Of a DNA stretch of 44,854 nucleotides, positions 22,626 through 33,396 are shown one piece after another; position 1 is the first letter of the stretch, and every line of letters begins with the position of its first letter. Under the pieces are notes generated by a model that saw only the letters and a program-made list of their open reading frames with translations, had not been told where the DNA came from and made no database searches. The position numbers and the translations under genes are program-made. The DNA is from Oscillospiraceae bacterium (lineage in GTDB: Bacteria; Bacillota; Clostridia; Oscillospirales; Oscillospiraceae): contig CADAHL010000028.1 of the NCBI GenBank assembly GCA_902787755.1, positions 1 to 44,854 of the forward strand, in the 5' to 3' direction.

Positions 22626-23108
22626 ATGGACAATCGGACCAGCAAGCAGAATTATTATCTGGATATCGCGGACTCGGTGCTGGAGCGCTCTACCTGCCTC
22701 AGGCGCAAGTACGGCGCCATCATCGTGCGCAACGACGAGATCATCTCCACCGGCTACAACGGCGCCCCACGGGGCCGCCGCAACTGCTCGGACCTGGGCT
22801 ACTGTATGCGGGAGAGCCTGCACATCCCCTCCGGCGAGCGCTATGAGCTGTGCCGCAGCGTCCACGCCGAGGCCAACGCCATCATTTCCGCCCCCAGGCG
22901 GGATATGATCGGCGCCACCATCTATCTGGTGGGCCGGGACGCCAAGACCAACGAGTTGCTCTCCGACGCCATGTCCTGCTCCATGTGCAAGCGCCAGATC
23001 ATCAACGCCGGCATCGACCGGGTGGTGATCCGGGTGAGCCAGACCGAATACCGCACCATCCCCGTATCCGACTGGATCGAGAACGACGACTCGATCTTTA
23101 CCCTGTGA
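22626..23108 (+). CDS. dCMP deaminase (ComEB-like)
   Basis: This 160-aa zinc deaminase has HAEANAI (His and catalytic Glu) and CSMCKRQI (two Cys), the zinc site of the cytidine/dCMP deaminase fold. The family landmarks STCLRRKYGAIIVRNDEII and STGYNGAPRG are also present. It deaminates dCMP to dUMP for thymidylate synthesis. ATG 22626 has GGGGAGG 8 nt upstream; the open frame before it is non-coding. A single-gene unit with its own promoter and terminator. Confidence 0.93.
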   Translation: MDNRTSKQNYYLDIADSVLERSTCLRRKYGAIIVRNDEIISTGYNGAPRGRRNCSDLGYCMRESLHIPSGERYELCRSVHAEANAIISAPRRDMIGATIYLVGRDAKTNELLSDAMSCSMCKRQIINAGIDRVVIRVSQTEYRTIPVSDWIENDDSIFTL

Positions 23109-23111
23109 TGA

Positions 23112-23141
23112 AAAAGACCTGACCGCCCGGTCAGGTCTTTT
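23112..23141. terminator. bidirectional terminator between dCMP deaminase and rodA
   Basis: AAAAGACCTGACC (23112-23124) pairs perfectly with GGTCAGGTCTTTT (23129-23141) around a GCCC loop. It sits between two convergent genes. Confidence 0.92.
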
Positions 23142-23142
23142 G

Positions 23143-24294
23143 TCACATCATGGAAAACAGCCTGGGCTTTTGCTTATACTTGACGCCTGAGACCAGGCCC
23201 ATGGCCGCCAGCATGGTCATCATGGACGAGCCTCCGTAGCTGAAGAAGGGCAGCGTGATGCCGATGACCGGAGTGATGCCGATGCACATGCCGATGTTGA
23301 TGAAGGTCTGGAAGGCCACGGCGGAGGCCACGCCGATGCACAGCAGCATATCGAAGGTCCTGCCGGACTTCAGGCCCACCCGGGCGCAGTGGATGATGAT
23401 GATCACCAGCAGCAGCACCACAATGATGCAGCCGATCATGCCCAGCTCCTCGCCGATGCAGGAGAAAATGAAGTCCGTATGTTTTCCGGTGAAGGCGGTA
23501 AGACGGTGCTCCGAGTCCACACCGGTGACCCGGCCGGAGGCCAGGGTGACCTTGCTCTGGTAGGTCTGCCAGTTGATGCCGTCGTTCTTCGGGTCGATGC
23601 TGGGGTCGTAGGGCGCCAGCAGACGGTTCTTCTGATAGGGCTTGAGGAAGTGGTTCCACAGCAGCGGCACCACCGCGGCGATGCCCGCTCCGCCCAGGGC
23701 GAACCAGTACAGCTTCACCCCCAGGGCAAAGAACATGGTCAGAAAAATGCACAGGATAATGGAGGCACTGCCCAGGTCCGAGGAGACCACCACCACACCG
23801 CCGAAGATCAGCAGGAACAGGCCGGCCATCTGGGCCACCGCAGACACGTTGTTGATGGTGTTCTGCTCCTTGAGCCGGGTCATCTGCCCGGCGGCCAGGA
23901 TGATATAGATGACCTTGATGATCTCCGAGGGCTGGATCCCGATGCCGGCAAAGCGGATCCAGGCCTTGTTGCCGGTGCCGTCGTCCTGGCCCAGCACGGC
24001 CAGGGCCGCCAGCAGCAGGGCGATGATGATCAGCAGCGCCATCCGGTTCTTGGCGATCAGGTCCGCGTCATAGATGGTCAGCACCACAAAGGCGCCGATG
24101 CCCAGAAAAATGGACAGGATCTGCACAATGACCTGCTTGTTGGTGTCCATCTCCCAGCCCGCGGCCACCATACTGGAGGAGGCCTTGTGGATCATCACCG
24201 TGCCGAACACGGCGCAGATCAGGCAGATCACCAGAAGAAAAATGTCCGCCCGCTGAAAAAACTGACGAATATATGGCTGTAATCGTTTGATCAC
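23143..24294 (-). CDS. rodA: SEDS glycosyltransferase RodA (FtsW/RodA/SpoVE family)
   Basis: This 383-aa polytopic protein has about ten helices and SEDS family motifs: the QPSEIIKVIYIILAAGQ stretch, VVVSSDLGSASIIL, FTGKHTDFIFSCIGEELG and the closing GITLPFFSYGGSSMM. SEDS proteins polymerise lipid II into peptidoglycan; RodA serves cell elongation. The start is GTG 24294, 7 nt after AAAGGAG; the frame before it is not protein-like. RodA rather than FtsW is preferred from the N-terminus, with moderate certainty. Confidence 0.88.
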   Translation of the reverse strand: MIKRLQPYIRQFFQRADIFLLVICLICAVFGTVMIHKASSSMVAAGWEMDTNKQVIVQILSIFLGIGAFVVLTIYDADLIAKNRMALLIIIALLLAALAVLGQDDGTGNKAWIRFAGIGIQPSEIIKVIYIILAAGQMTRLKEQNTINNVSAVAQMAGLFLLIFGGVVVVSSDLGSASIILCIFLTMFFALGVKLYWFALGGAGIAAVVPLLWNHFLKPYQKNRLLAPYDPSIDPKNDGINWQTYQSKVTLASGRVTGVDSEHRLTAFTGKHTDFIFSCIGEELGMIGCIIVVLLLVIIIIHCARVGLKSGRTFDMLLCIGVASAVAFQTFINIGMCIGITPVIGITLPFFSYGGSSMMTMLAAMGLVSGVKYKQKPRLFSMM

Positions 24295-24388
24295 GGATTT
24301 TCTCCTTTCCCGGAGATTTGGATATCCTTGGGAGATTCCCGACAAAAATCCATCTGTGCCGGGAATGTATTTTATCACAGATTATCTC

Positions 24389-24418
24389 TTTACGCAACAG
24401 GGTCAACGGTGGTATAAT
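24389..24418 (+). promoter_or_regulatory. promoter of tsaE-tsaB
   Basis: TTTACG (24389-24394), an 18-nt spacer and a perfect TATAAT (24413-24418) lie 45 bp before ATG 24464. Confidence 0.65.
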
Positions 24419-24463
24419 ACCGCAAGAATGTTGAAAAACTGTAAACGATGGCAGGAAACGGAT

Positions 24464-24889
24464 ATGGCGGAGTTTTTTTCCACAAGCGAACAGGAGACCG
24501 AGGAGCTGGGCTTCCGACTGGCGCAGACCCTGAAGGGCGGCGCGGTGGTGGCCATGTACGGGGATCTGGGCGCCGGGAAGACCGCCTTTGTCCGGGGCAT
24601 GGCCCGGGGCCTGGGTCTGAACTGCCGGGTCTCCAGTCCCACCTTCACCATCGTCAACGAGTACCTGGGTGAGCGGGAGCTGATCCACTTCGACATGTAC
24701 CGCCTGTCCGGCGCCGACGAGCTGTTCGACATCGGCTGGGAGGACTATCTGAGCCGGGGCGCGGTGTGCGCGGTGGAGTGGAGCGAGAAGGTGGAGGACG
24801 CCTTCTACGGCGACGAGATCGTGGTGCGCATCGAAAAGTTGGGCGACACCCGTCGGAAAATCACCATTGAGGGGGCGGAGCTATGCTGA
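24464..24889 (+). CDS. tsaE: tRNA t6A biosynthesis ATPase TsaE
   Basis: This 141-aa ATPase has Walker [22 protein letters not shown] and [21 protein letters not shown], the TsaE signature. It is the ATPase of the TsaB-TsaD-TsaE complex that makes N6-threonylcarbamoyl-adenosine in ANN-reading tRNAs. ATG 24464 follows a weak AGGA box. The stop overlaps tsaB by 7 bp. Confidence 0.94.
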   Translation: MAEFFSTSEQETEELGFRLAQTLKGGAVVAMYGDLGAGKTAFVRGMARGLGLNCRVSSPTFTIVNEYLGERELIHFDMYRLSGADELFDIGWEDYLSRGAVCAVEWSEKVEDAFYGDEIVVRIEKLGDTRRKITIEGAELC

Positions 24890-25578
24890 TCCTGGCCTTT
24901 GAATCCTCGGCCAAGGCCGCGTCCGTGGCCCTGGTACGGGACGGAAAGCTGATCAGTCAGTACAGCCAGTGCAGCGGCCTGACCCACAGTCGGACCCTGC
25001 TGCCCATGGCGGAGGATATGCTGAAAAACACGGAAACCAGCCTGAAGGACCTGGATCTTCTGGCGGTGGCCCACGGTCCCGGCTCCTTTACCGGGGTTCG
25101 CATCGGGGTCTCCACCGTGAAGGGTCTGGCCTGGGCCGCCGAAAAGCCCTGTGTGGGTGTGAGCACTCTGGAGGCCATGGCCTGGCACGGTCTGGCAAAG
25201 GGCGGTCTTGTCTGCCCGGTGATGGACGCCCGGCGCAGCCAGGTCTACAACGCCCTGTTCGAGATCCGGGAGGGCAGGCCCGTCCGTCTGACGGAGGACC
25301 GGCCCATCGCCCTGGCCGATCTGGCGGAGGAGCTGAAGGCTCTGGACCGCCCGGCCTTCCTGGTCGGCGACGGAGCCGAGCTGGCCCGGCGTTATTTTGA
25401 AGCAAACAGCGTCCCCTGCGAGGTCGCGCCGGAGAATCTGCTCTGGCAGAGCGCCTGGGGCGTGGCCATGGCGGCCGCGGACAAGACCCCCGGCAACGCC
25501 GACAGTCTGCTGCCCGTGTATCTGCGCCTGAGTCAGGCCGAGCGGGAGCGGCAGGAGAAAATGAAGAGCGAAAAGTGA
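24883..25578 (+). CDS. tsaB: tRNA t6A biosynthesis protein TsaB
   Basis: This 231-aa member of the ASKHA-like family has [50 protein letters not shown] and VMDARRSQVYNALF. TsaB is the non-catalytic partner that stabilises TsaD. tsaD and rimI, often next in line, are absent here; upp follows instead. The stop lies within a short AGTGAAGAG repeat. Confidence 0.93.
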   Translation: MLILAFESSAKAASVALVRDGKLISQYSQCSGLTHSRTLLPMAEDMLKNTETSLKDLDLLAVAHGPGSFTGVRIGVSTVKGLAWAAEKPCVGVSTLEAMAWHGLAKGGLVCPVMDARRSQVYNALFEIREGRPVRLTEDRPIALADLAEELKALDRPAFLVGDGAELARRYFEANSVPCEVAPENLLWQSAWGVAMAAADKTPGNADSLLPVYLRLSQAERERQEKMKSEK

Positions 25579-25590
25579 AGAGTGAAGAGT
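25564..25590 (+). repeat. AGTGAAGAG-type short tandem repeat
   Basis: GAAGAGCGAAAAGTGAAGAG and a further GTGAAGAGT run through the end of tsaB into the intergenic gap. The same AAGTGAA units recur upstream of gyrB (about 35545-35610). The rest of the gap to upp holds the CCCGCTGTGCGGG hairpin and no gene. Confidence 0.7.
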
Positions 25591-25659
25591 TACAGGGTCC
25601 CGCTGTGCGGGACAGATTGAAAACGGGAATCCTTCAATTCAGATAAAGGAGAAAGAAAC

Positions 25660-26289
25660 ATGAGCAAAGTATGCGTATTCGACCATCCCCTGATCCAGCA
25701 CAAGCTGTCCATCCTGCGGGACAAGAGCACCAGCGTCAAGGTCTTCCGGGAACTGATCTCTGAGATCGCCATGCTGATGTGCTTCGAGGCCACCCGCGAC
25801 CTGCCTCTGGAAGAGGTGGACGTGGAGACCCCCGTGGCCATGGCCAAGTGCCATCGGATCGCCGGCAAGAAGCTGGCTGTGGTTCCCATCCTCCGTGCCG
25901 GTCTGGGTATGGTGGACGGCATGGTGAGCATGATGCCCAACGTGAAGGTCGGTCATATTGGTCTGTTCCGGGACCCCGAGACCCTGGAGCCGGTCAAGTA
26001 CTACTACAAAATGCCCCCCGATATCGAAGAGCGTGACGTGATCGTGGTCGATCCCATGCTGGCCACCGGCGGCTCCGCCTCCGCTGCCATCCGTTTCCTG
26101 AAGGAGACCGGCGTCAAGCACATCAAGCTCATGAGCATCATCGGCGCCCCCGAGGGCGTGCAGAAGATGCAGGAGGATCACCCCGACGTGGACATCTACG
26201 TGGCCGCCCTGGACGATCACCTGAACGATCACGGCTACATCGTTCCCGGTCTGGGCGACGCCGGCGACCGGATCTTCGGCACCAAGTAA
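25660..26289 (+). CDS. upp: uracil phosphoribosyltransferase
   Basis: This 209-aa type I PRTase has the PRPP loop [12 protein letters not shown] and the uracil-site end [17 protein letters not shown], both diagnostic of Upp. It salvages uracil to UMP. AAAGGAG lies 8 nt before ATG 25660. It is followed by a strong shared terminator. Confidence 0.97.
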   Translation: MSKVCVFDHPLIQHKLSILRDKSTSVKVFRELISEIAMLMCFEATRDLPLEEVDVETPVAMAKCHRIAGKKLAVVPILRAGLGMVDGMVSMMPNVKVGHIGLFRDPETLEPVKYYYKMPPDIEERDVIVVDPMLATGGSASAAIRFLKETGVKHIKLMSIIGAPEGVQKMQEDHPDVDIYVAALDDHLNDHGYIVPGLGDAGDRIFGTK

Positions 26290-26300
26290 ATTTTCAGGCA

Positions 26301-26339
26301 AAAGAAGCACCGCGACTTTTTCTCGCGGTGCTTCTTTTT
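26301..26339. terminator. bidirectional terminator between upp and the HAD gene
   Basis: A perfect 15-bp stem (26301-26315 with 26323-26337) has T/A runs on both sides and separates two convergent genes. Confidence 0.92.
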
Positions 26340-26998
26340 CAGTTTTGCGTTTTCAGATACCGGAGCGCCGCCTGCAGATCCGGCAGAATGACCTCGGCCA
26401 AAGCGCGCATCTCCCCGTCCGGCTCCAGCAGATCCGGCACCATGATGGGCCGCATCCCGGCGGCCGCGGCCGCCCGGACGCCGTTGTAGCTGTCCTCGAT
26501 CACAAAGCAGTCCCCGGGCTTTACGCCCAGAAGCTCCGCCGCGGTGAGAAAGATCTCCGGGTGGGGCTTGCTGTTTTTCACCATGTCTCCGGTGACCAGC
26601 ACGTCGAAAAACTCCAGCAGGCCGGCCTCCGAAAGCTCCCGCCGGACCGGGCCCTGATCGGTGGAGGAGGCCAGGGCCAGGGGAACGGCCCGCTCCTTCA
26701 GGGCCCCCAGGATCTCCCGGGCGCCGGGCTTCACCGGCAGGCCCTCCGCCCTGATCCTCTCATGGAACAGACCCACCGCCTCTTTTTTGAACCGCTCCAC
26801 CGGAAAGGCTTCTCCGTAGGCCCGGCGCAGAATTTCGTCCGAGGCGCGCTGGTTCACACCGATGCACAGGCTGTAGACCTCACCCATGCCCTCCAGGCCC
26901 TCCCGGTGGGCGATGGCGATCCAGCAGTCCCGGAGCATCCGCTCGGAATCGAAAATCACCCCGTCCATATCGAAGAGGACGGCAAAGGGGGCGCTCAT
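26339..26998 (-). CDS. HAD-superfamily hydrolase, beta-phosphoglucomutase-like
   Basis: This 219-aa protein has HAD motif I FDMDGVIFDSE (Asp nucleophile in DMD), motif II ALASST, a Lys in NSKPHPEIF and motif III VIEDSYNGVRAAAAAGM. The helical cap between residues 20 and 85 is of the PGM-like subclass. It should act on a phosphorylated sugar or similar small molecule; the substrate is unknown. Its ATG overlaps the GNAT stop (ATGA), so the two are translationally coupled. Confidence 0.9.
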   Translation of the reverse strand: MSAPFAVLFDMDGVIFDSERMLRDCWIAIAHREGLEGMGEVYSLCIGVNQRASDEILRRAYGEAFPVERFKKEAVGLFHERIRAEGLPVKPGAREILGALKERAVPLALASSTDQGPVRRELSEAGLLEFFDVLVTGDMVKNSKPHPEIFLTAAELLGVKPGDCFVIEDSYNGVRAAAAAGMRPIMVPDLLEPDGEMRALAEVILPDLQAALRYLKTQN

Positions 26999-27579
26999 TC
27001 CTCTGTCTCCGCCGGGCGAATATCCAGCATCTTCTCCTGGGCCACAGGACCCAGGCAGCGGTCGTAGAAGTCGTAGATCACCCGATGGATCACCGGGCTC
27101 AGATCGGTCCGTCCCTTGATCTGCTTCAGACGCAGCTCCACCGGCGCGCCGCCGATGGTATAGCGGCAGGGCAGGGGCTCATAGCCGAAGCGGCCGAAGA
27201 ATTTCTGCAGCTTCTTCATGGTCTGGCCCTCGTCCTCGGGATCGAAGACCGTCAGCTCCGCCAGGATCCCCTGCCGGTCGGCGTAGTACCGATGCAGCAG
27301 GCGCATGGCCTGCACGCCCATGCCCTTTTCCCGGAACCAGGGCAGCACCCCGAAATACTTGAGCAGCACGTAGCCGTACACGCTGCGGCAGAAGCTCAGG
27401 GCATAGGCCACCACGATTTCGCTGTCCTCGTCGTAAATGAGCAGCAGCTCCATGTCGCCCCGGAGCATGGCCTTGTGGATGGCCAGCTTGGGCAGCAGCT
27501 CCCGCCGGTCAAAATCCATATCGAACAGACTATAATAGCGCTCCAGCTCCCGATGGCTGGCTTTCCGTAATTTCAGCAT
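26995..27579 (-). CDS. GNAT-like acetyltransferase domain protein, 194 aa
   Basis: The first ~150 residues have a GNAT-like strand/helix layout: LKLRKASHRELERYYSLFDMDFD, VAYALSFCRSVYGYVLLKYFGVLP, then FREKGMGVQAMRLL in place of the acetyl-CoA loop. The expected Q/RxxGxG/A loop is only approximate (REKGMGV), and a late helix-rich tail is family-specific. So the fold is likely but activity is unproven. It starts at ATG 27579, overlapping the ABC exporter stop by 7 bp, and ends by overlapping the HAD gene. Confidence 0.75.
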   Translation of the reverse strand: MLKLRKASHRELERYYSLFDMDFDRRELLPKLAIHKAMLRGDMELLLIYDEDSEIVVAYALSFCRSVYGYVLLKYFGVLPWFREKGMGVQAMRLLHRYYADRQGILAELTVFDPEDEGQTMKKLQKFFGRFGYEPLPCRYTIGGAPVELRLKQIKGRTDLSPVIHRVIYDFYDRCLGPVAQEKMLDIRPAETEE

Positions 27580-29324
27580 ATTTCTCCTCCATCCGATAGT
27601 TGCTGAGCCCGGCAGAGAGCGGCATAGGCGCCGTTTTTCTCCATCAGCTCTCTGTGGCTGCCCAGTTCGATGATGTGCTCCCCCTCCACCACGGCGATGC
27701 AGTCGGCATGGCGGACGGTAGACAGGCGATGGGCGATGATGATGCTGGTCCGGCCCACGCTGAGCTTGTCCAGGGCCGCCTGGATCCGCTGCTCGGTGAC
27801 GGTATCCAGGGCGGAGGTGGCCTCGTCCAGGATCAGCACCTTGGGGTTTTTCAGAAAGACCCGGGCGATGGAGATCCGCTGCTTCTGGCCGCCGGAGAGC
27901 ATCACGCCCCGCTCCCCGATATAGCTGTCGTAGCCCTCGGGCAGGGCCATGATCTCCTCGTGGATCTCGGCCAGCTTCGCCGCCTCCACGATCTCCTCGT
28001 CCGTGGCGTCGGGCTTGCCGTAGCGGATATTCTCCCGGATGGTGCCGGCAAACATGAACACGTCCTGCTGGAGAATGCCGATGTTCCGGCGCAGGCTCTT
28101 TTGGGTCACGTCCCGGATATCCGTGCCGTCCACGGTGATGCTGCCGCCGCACACGTCGTAGAAGCGGGGGATCAGCTGGCACATGGTGGTCTTGCCGCCG
28201 CCGGAGGGGCCTACCACCGCGTAGCAGCCGCCGGCGGGGATGTGCAGGTCGATGTGGCTGAGCACCGGCACGCCGTTGTCATAGTGGAAGCTCACGTCGT
28301 TCAGATCCACCCGGCCCTGGATGCTGCCCAGCTCGATGGCGTCCGGCTTGTCCCGGATCTCCGGCTCGGTGCGCATGATCTCCAGAAAACGGCTGAAGCC
28401 CGCGGAGCCCTGCATGTACTGCTCGGCAAACATGACGAGCTTGCGCAGGGGCGAGACAAAGGTGGAAACGTACAGGGTAAAGGTCACCAGATCCACATAG
28501 TCCATCCGCCCGGCCATGATGAGCAGGCCGCCCACGGTGATGACCAGCACCTGCATGACCCCGGTGGTAAACTCCATGCCGCTCATGTACAGACCCATGC
28601 TGCGGTAGTATTCCACCTTGGCGCCCTTGAAAACGGCGTTGGCCTCGTCGAATTTGCCCGCCTCCAGATCCTCGTTGGCGAAGGCCTTGGAGGTGCGCAC
28701 GCCGGAGATGCTGGACTCGATGGCGGCGGTGATCTGGGCGGTCTTGCGCTTGACCTCGATGTTGGCGGTCTTCATGCGCCTGCGCTGGGAGATGGTGAAC
28801 CACAGGCTCAGCGGCAGCACCACGCTCAGCACCAGCGCCAGCTCCCAGCGCATGGTGAACATGACGATCAGGGCGCCCAGAATGGTCAGGCTGCAGATGA
28901 TCACATTCTCCGGGCCGTGGTGGGCCAGCTCCGTCACCTCAAACAGGTCGCTGGTCACCCGGCTGAGCAGCACGCCGGTGCGGTTCTTGTCATAAAAGCC
29001 GCAGCTGAGCTCCTGCATGTGGGTGAACAGATCCCGGCGCATATCCGCCTCGGTGAGAACGCCCATCTTGTGGCCCAGCACGGTGATCACATAATACAGG
29101 CCCGCCTTGATCACGTAGGCCAGGATCATGATGCCCATGACCGCAAAGAAGGTGGCAAACAGCTTTTCCGGCAGGAGTCTGCTCATGGACAGGCGTGACA
29201 CATACGGAAACACCAAATCGATCACCGCCACCAAAGTGGCGCAGATCATGTCGATCCAGAACAGCTTCTTCTGCCGGGAAATGTAAGTAATGAAGGTTTT
29301 CAGCGGGTGTTGACTGTAATCCAT
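27573..29324 (-). CDS. ABC transporter, fused permease/ATPase (exporter type)
   Basis: This 583-aa half-transporter has six membrane helices (1-310), then a nucleotide-binding domain with Walker A GPSGGGKTT, signature LSGGQKQR, Walker B VLILDEATSALD and switch His IIAHRLST. It has no N-terminal C39 peptidase domain, so it cannot process double-glycine leaders itself. The homodimer probably exports a lipid or drug-like compound. It lies between rnhA and the GNAT/HAD genes as a coupled three-gene unit. Confidence 0.93.
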   Translation of the reverse strand: MDYSQHPLKTFITYISRQKKLFWIDMICATLVAVIDLVFPYVSRLSMSRLLPEKLFATFFAVMGIMILAYVIKAGLYYVITVLGHKMGVLTEADMRRDLFTHMQELSCGFYDKNRTGVLLSRVTSDLFEVTELAHHGPENVIICSLTILGALIVMFTMRWELALVLSVVLPLSLWFTISQRRRMKTANIEVKRKTAQITAAIESSISGVRTSKAFANEDLEAGKFDEANAVFKGAKVEYYRSMGLYMSGMEFTTGVMQVLVITVGGLLIMAGRMDYVDLVTFTLYVSTFVSPLRKLVMFAEQYMQGSAGFSRFLEIMRTEPEIRDKPDAIELGSIQGRVDLNDVSFHYDNGVPVLSHIDLHIPAGGCYAVVGPSGGGKTTMCQLIPRFYDVCGGSITVDGTDIRDVTQKSLRRNIGILQQDVFMFAGTIRENIRYGKPDATDEEIVEAAKLAEIHEEIMALPEGYDSYIGERGVMLSGGQKQRISIARVFLKNPKVLILDEATSALDTVTEQRIQAALDKLSVGRTSIIIAHRLSTVRHADCIAVVEGEHIIELGSHRELMEKNGAYAALCRAQQLSDGGEIC

Positions 29325-29346
29325 AGGATCGCCTCAAGCGTTTTGA

Positions 29347-29784
29347 TCAGGCAAACTTTTCTCGTTCGGACACCGCCAGCGCGTCGCAGCGGTTGTTGTA
29401 TTCGTTTTCGGCGTGGCCCTTGACCCAGTGATAACGCATCTCATGCTGTCTTGTCAGGTCCAGGAGCATGGCCCACAGATCCGGATTCAAAGCGGGCTTC
29501 TTGTCGGACTTGATCCAGCCCTTTTTCCGCCAGCCCCAGGCCCAGCCCTTCTCCAGCGCGTCGATGACGTACTTGGAGTCGGAGTACAGCTCCACGGTAC
29601 AGCTCTCCTTCAGGGCCAGCAGGCCCTGGATCACCGCCGTGAGCTCCATGCGGTTGTTGGTGGTCTGCGCCTCGCCGCCGGAGAGTTCCCGCTCCGTACC
29701 CTTGTAGCGCAGGATCGCCGCCCAGCCGCCGGGACCGGGATTGCCGCTGCAGGCCCCGTCGGTGTATAGCTCTACTGTTTTCAT
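29347..29784 (-). CDS. rnhA: ribonuclease HI
   Basis: This 145-aa protein has the DEDD acidic site spread over YTDGACSGNPGPGG, NNRMELTAVIQGL, LYSDSKYVIDA and a late D in NRCDALA. RNase HI cuts RNA in RNA-DNA hybrids. ATG 29784 is used because AAGGA lies 8 nt upstream, supplied by the GCCTATAAGGAA end of an intergenic repeat. It is overlapped in another frame by the DUF559 reading frame. Confidence 0.94.
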   Translation of the reverse strand: MKTVELYTDGACSGNPGPGGWAAILRYKGTERELSGGEAQTTNNRMELTAVIQGLLALKESCTVELYSDSKYVIDALEKGWAWGWRKKGWIKSDKKPALNPDLWAMLLDLTRQHEMRYHWVKGHAENEYNNRCDALAVSEREKFA

Positions 29785-30211
29785 ATCCATTTTCCTTATA
29801 GGCTCCCCTGTGTAAGGGGAGGCTCTGGGATTCCGCCTCTGCGGTACAGGACGTTCCGGCACGCCGCTCCACAACCGAATCGATATAGGTGCAGACGCCT
29901 TCAAAGTTTTGATTCACTGCATTGTTGGGAATTCGCAAAACAAGCAGGTCGTAATTTTCAAGAAAGGAACTTCTGATGGAATCATAAATCTGTTCGCTCT
30001 CCTCATAGTGCTGAGAACCGTCCAGCTCCACCACCAATTTGGCCTTGGCGCAGTAAAAATCAGCAATATAGTGCCCCAATATTTTTTGACGATAGAAGCG
30101 AACCGGATACTGACGAAGAAAGTCATACCACAAATGCCTTTCTTCTTTCGTCATTTCTTTTCGCAGCTTTCTGGCAAAGGGGACAAGACTGCTGTTATTT
30201 TTTCTCTCCAT
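29441..30211 (-). CDS. DUF559 endonuclease-like protein, reading through into rnhA
   Basis: Residues 1-115 form a DUF559 (Vsr/restriction-endonuclease-like) domain: MERKNNSSLVPFARKLRKEM, TKEERHLWYDFLRQYPVRFYRQ, ADFYCAKAKLVVELDGSQH (acidic site) and LRIPNNAVNQNFEGVCTYID. Known copies are about 120 aa. Here no stop follows, and the frame runs on for about 140 residues through rnhA in another frame, giving 256 aa of which the last half is probably meaningless. The start at 30211 has GGAGG 11 nt upstream inside the flanking repeat. It appears to be cargo of a small repeat-bounded insert. Confidence 0.7.
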   Translation of the reverse strand: MERKNNSSLVPFARKLRKEMTKEERHLWYDFLRQYPVRFYRQKILGHYIADFYCAKAKLVVELDGSQHYEESEQIYDSIRSSFLENYDLLVLRIPNNAVNQNFEGVCTYIDSVVERRAGTSCTAEAESQSLPLHRGAYKENGYENSRAIHRRGLQRQSRSRRLGGDPALQGYGAGTLRRRGADHQQPHGAHGGDPGPAGPEGELYRGAVLRLQVRHRRAGEGLGLGLAEKGLDQVRQEARFESGSVGHAPGPDKTA

Positions 30212-30264
30212 GGCAGACAAGCCCTCCGCCCCTTCGGGGCACCCCCCTTTAGGCAAGGGGAGGC
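29792..30264 (-). mobile_element. repeat-bounded insert carrying DUF559
   Basis: In transcript direction the left end is GCCTCCCCTTGCCTAAAGGG with a GGTGCCCCGAAGGGGCGGAGG palindrome-type end (30212-30264). The right end is the hairpin CTCCCCTTACACAGGGGAG running into GCCTATAAGGAA (29792-29803). The same two ends, without cargo, occur between gyrB and gyrA. No transposase is present, so it would be non-autonomous. Confidence 0.5.
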
Positions 30265-30291
30265 ATGGTCGGATCTCCGCAGCGCGAATGA

Positions 30292-30807
30292 TCAGATCCC
30301 CCGCTCGAAGCGGTCGTGGAGGATGCGGTATTCCTCCCGATCGATGAGGCCGATCTTCAGCCAGTCGTCCAGCTGTCTCAGGCGCTGGGCCTTGTCCCGC
30401 TGGAAGTGATCCTCGCCGGTGTGGTCACAGACCACGCAGTAGGGATCCGGCTCGGAGAAGCTCCGGGTCCGGGGATCCGGACGCTGAACGGCGGCGCTGG
30501 TGCGGCCGGACCGGGTAACGGGTCTCTCCTCCCGCTTTTTCTTCGCGGAGCTTGTTGCGACCACGATCACGAACACCACCACGACCACCGCCACCGACAT
30601 CAGGATCATCGGCAGCTCGGTGGGCAGACCGTTTCTCATGGCCCAGTAACGCAGCCGGGAGAAAAAGCGCTGAAACGCAAACTCCAGGTCTCCGTCTTCC
30701 ATCAGCTCAAAGAGCTTGGGAAGAAGGACCACGAGCAAAAAGATCCAAAAGAATCCAAAACCGCTGCTTTTCTTGTTTTTTCCGTTGTTCTTCTGCTGGA
30801 CTGCCAT
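30292..30807 (-). CDS. membrane protein with C-terminal SHOCT-like segment, 171 aa
   Basis: Not a named family. Two hydrophobic helices (about 17-35 and 66-84) are followed by a basic linker, a compact CVVCDHTGEDH motif (possible metal site) and a C-terminal RLRQLDDWLKIGLIDREEYRILHDRF segment. The last resembles SHOCT oligomerisation tails. It is 85 bp downstream of gyrA on the same strand with AGGAGG, so it is probably cotranscribed. Confidence 0.7.
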   Translation of the reverse strand: MAVQQKNNGKNKKSSGFGFFWIFLLVVLLPKLFELMEDGDLEFAFQRFFSRLRYWAMRNGLPTELPMILMSVAVVVVVFVIVVATSSAKKKREERPVTRSGRTSAAVQRPDPRTRSFSEPDPYCVVCDHTGEDHFQRDKAQRLRQLDDWLKIGLIDREEYRILHDRFERGI

Positions 30808-30892
30808 ACGATTCCCTCCTTTGGATGCGATGGCCTGCCTCTTGCTTCTTTTTCCCGGCTTTGGGATCGAACACGCTTCTCAGACTCCCGCC

Positions 30893-33382
<2,490 letters not shown>

Positions 33383-33396
33383 CTTCCAATATTTCC

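Noticed and set aside
27573-29324. ABC exporter as the RiPP leader-peptidase transporter
   Set aside because: It has no N-terminal C39 peptidase domain, lies about 15 kb away and is translationally linked to GNAT and HAD genes.
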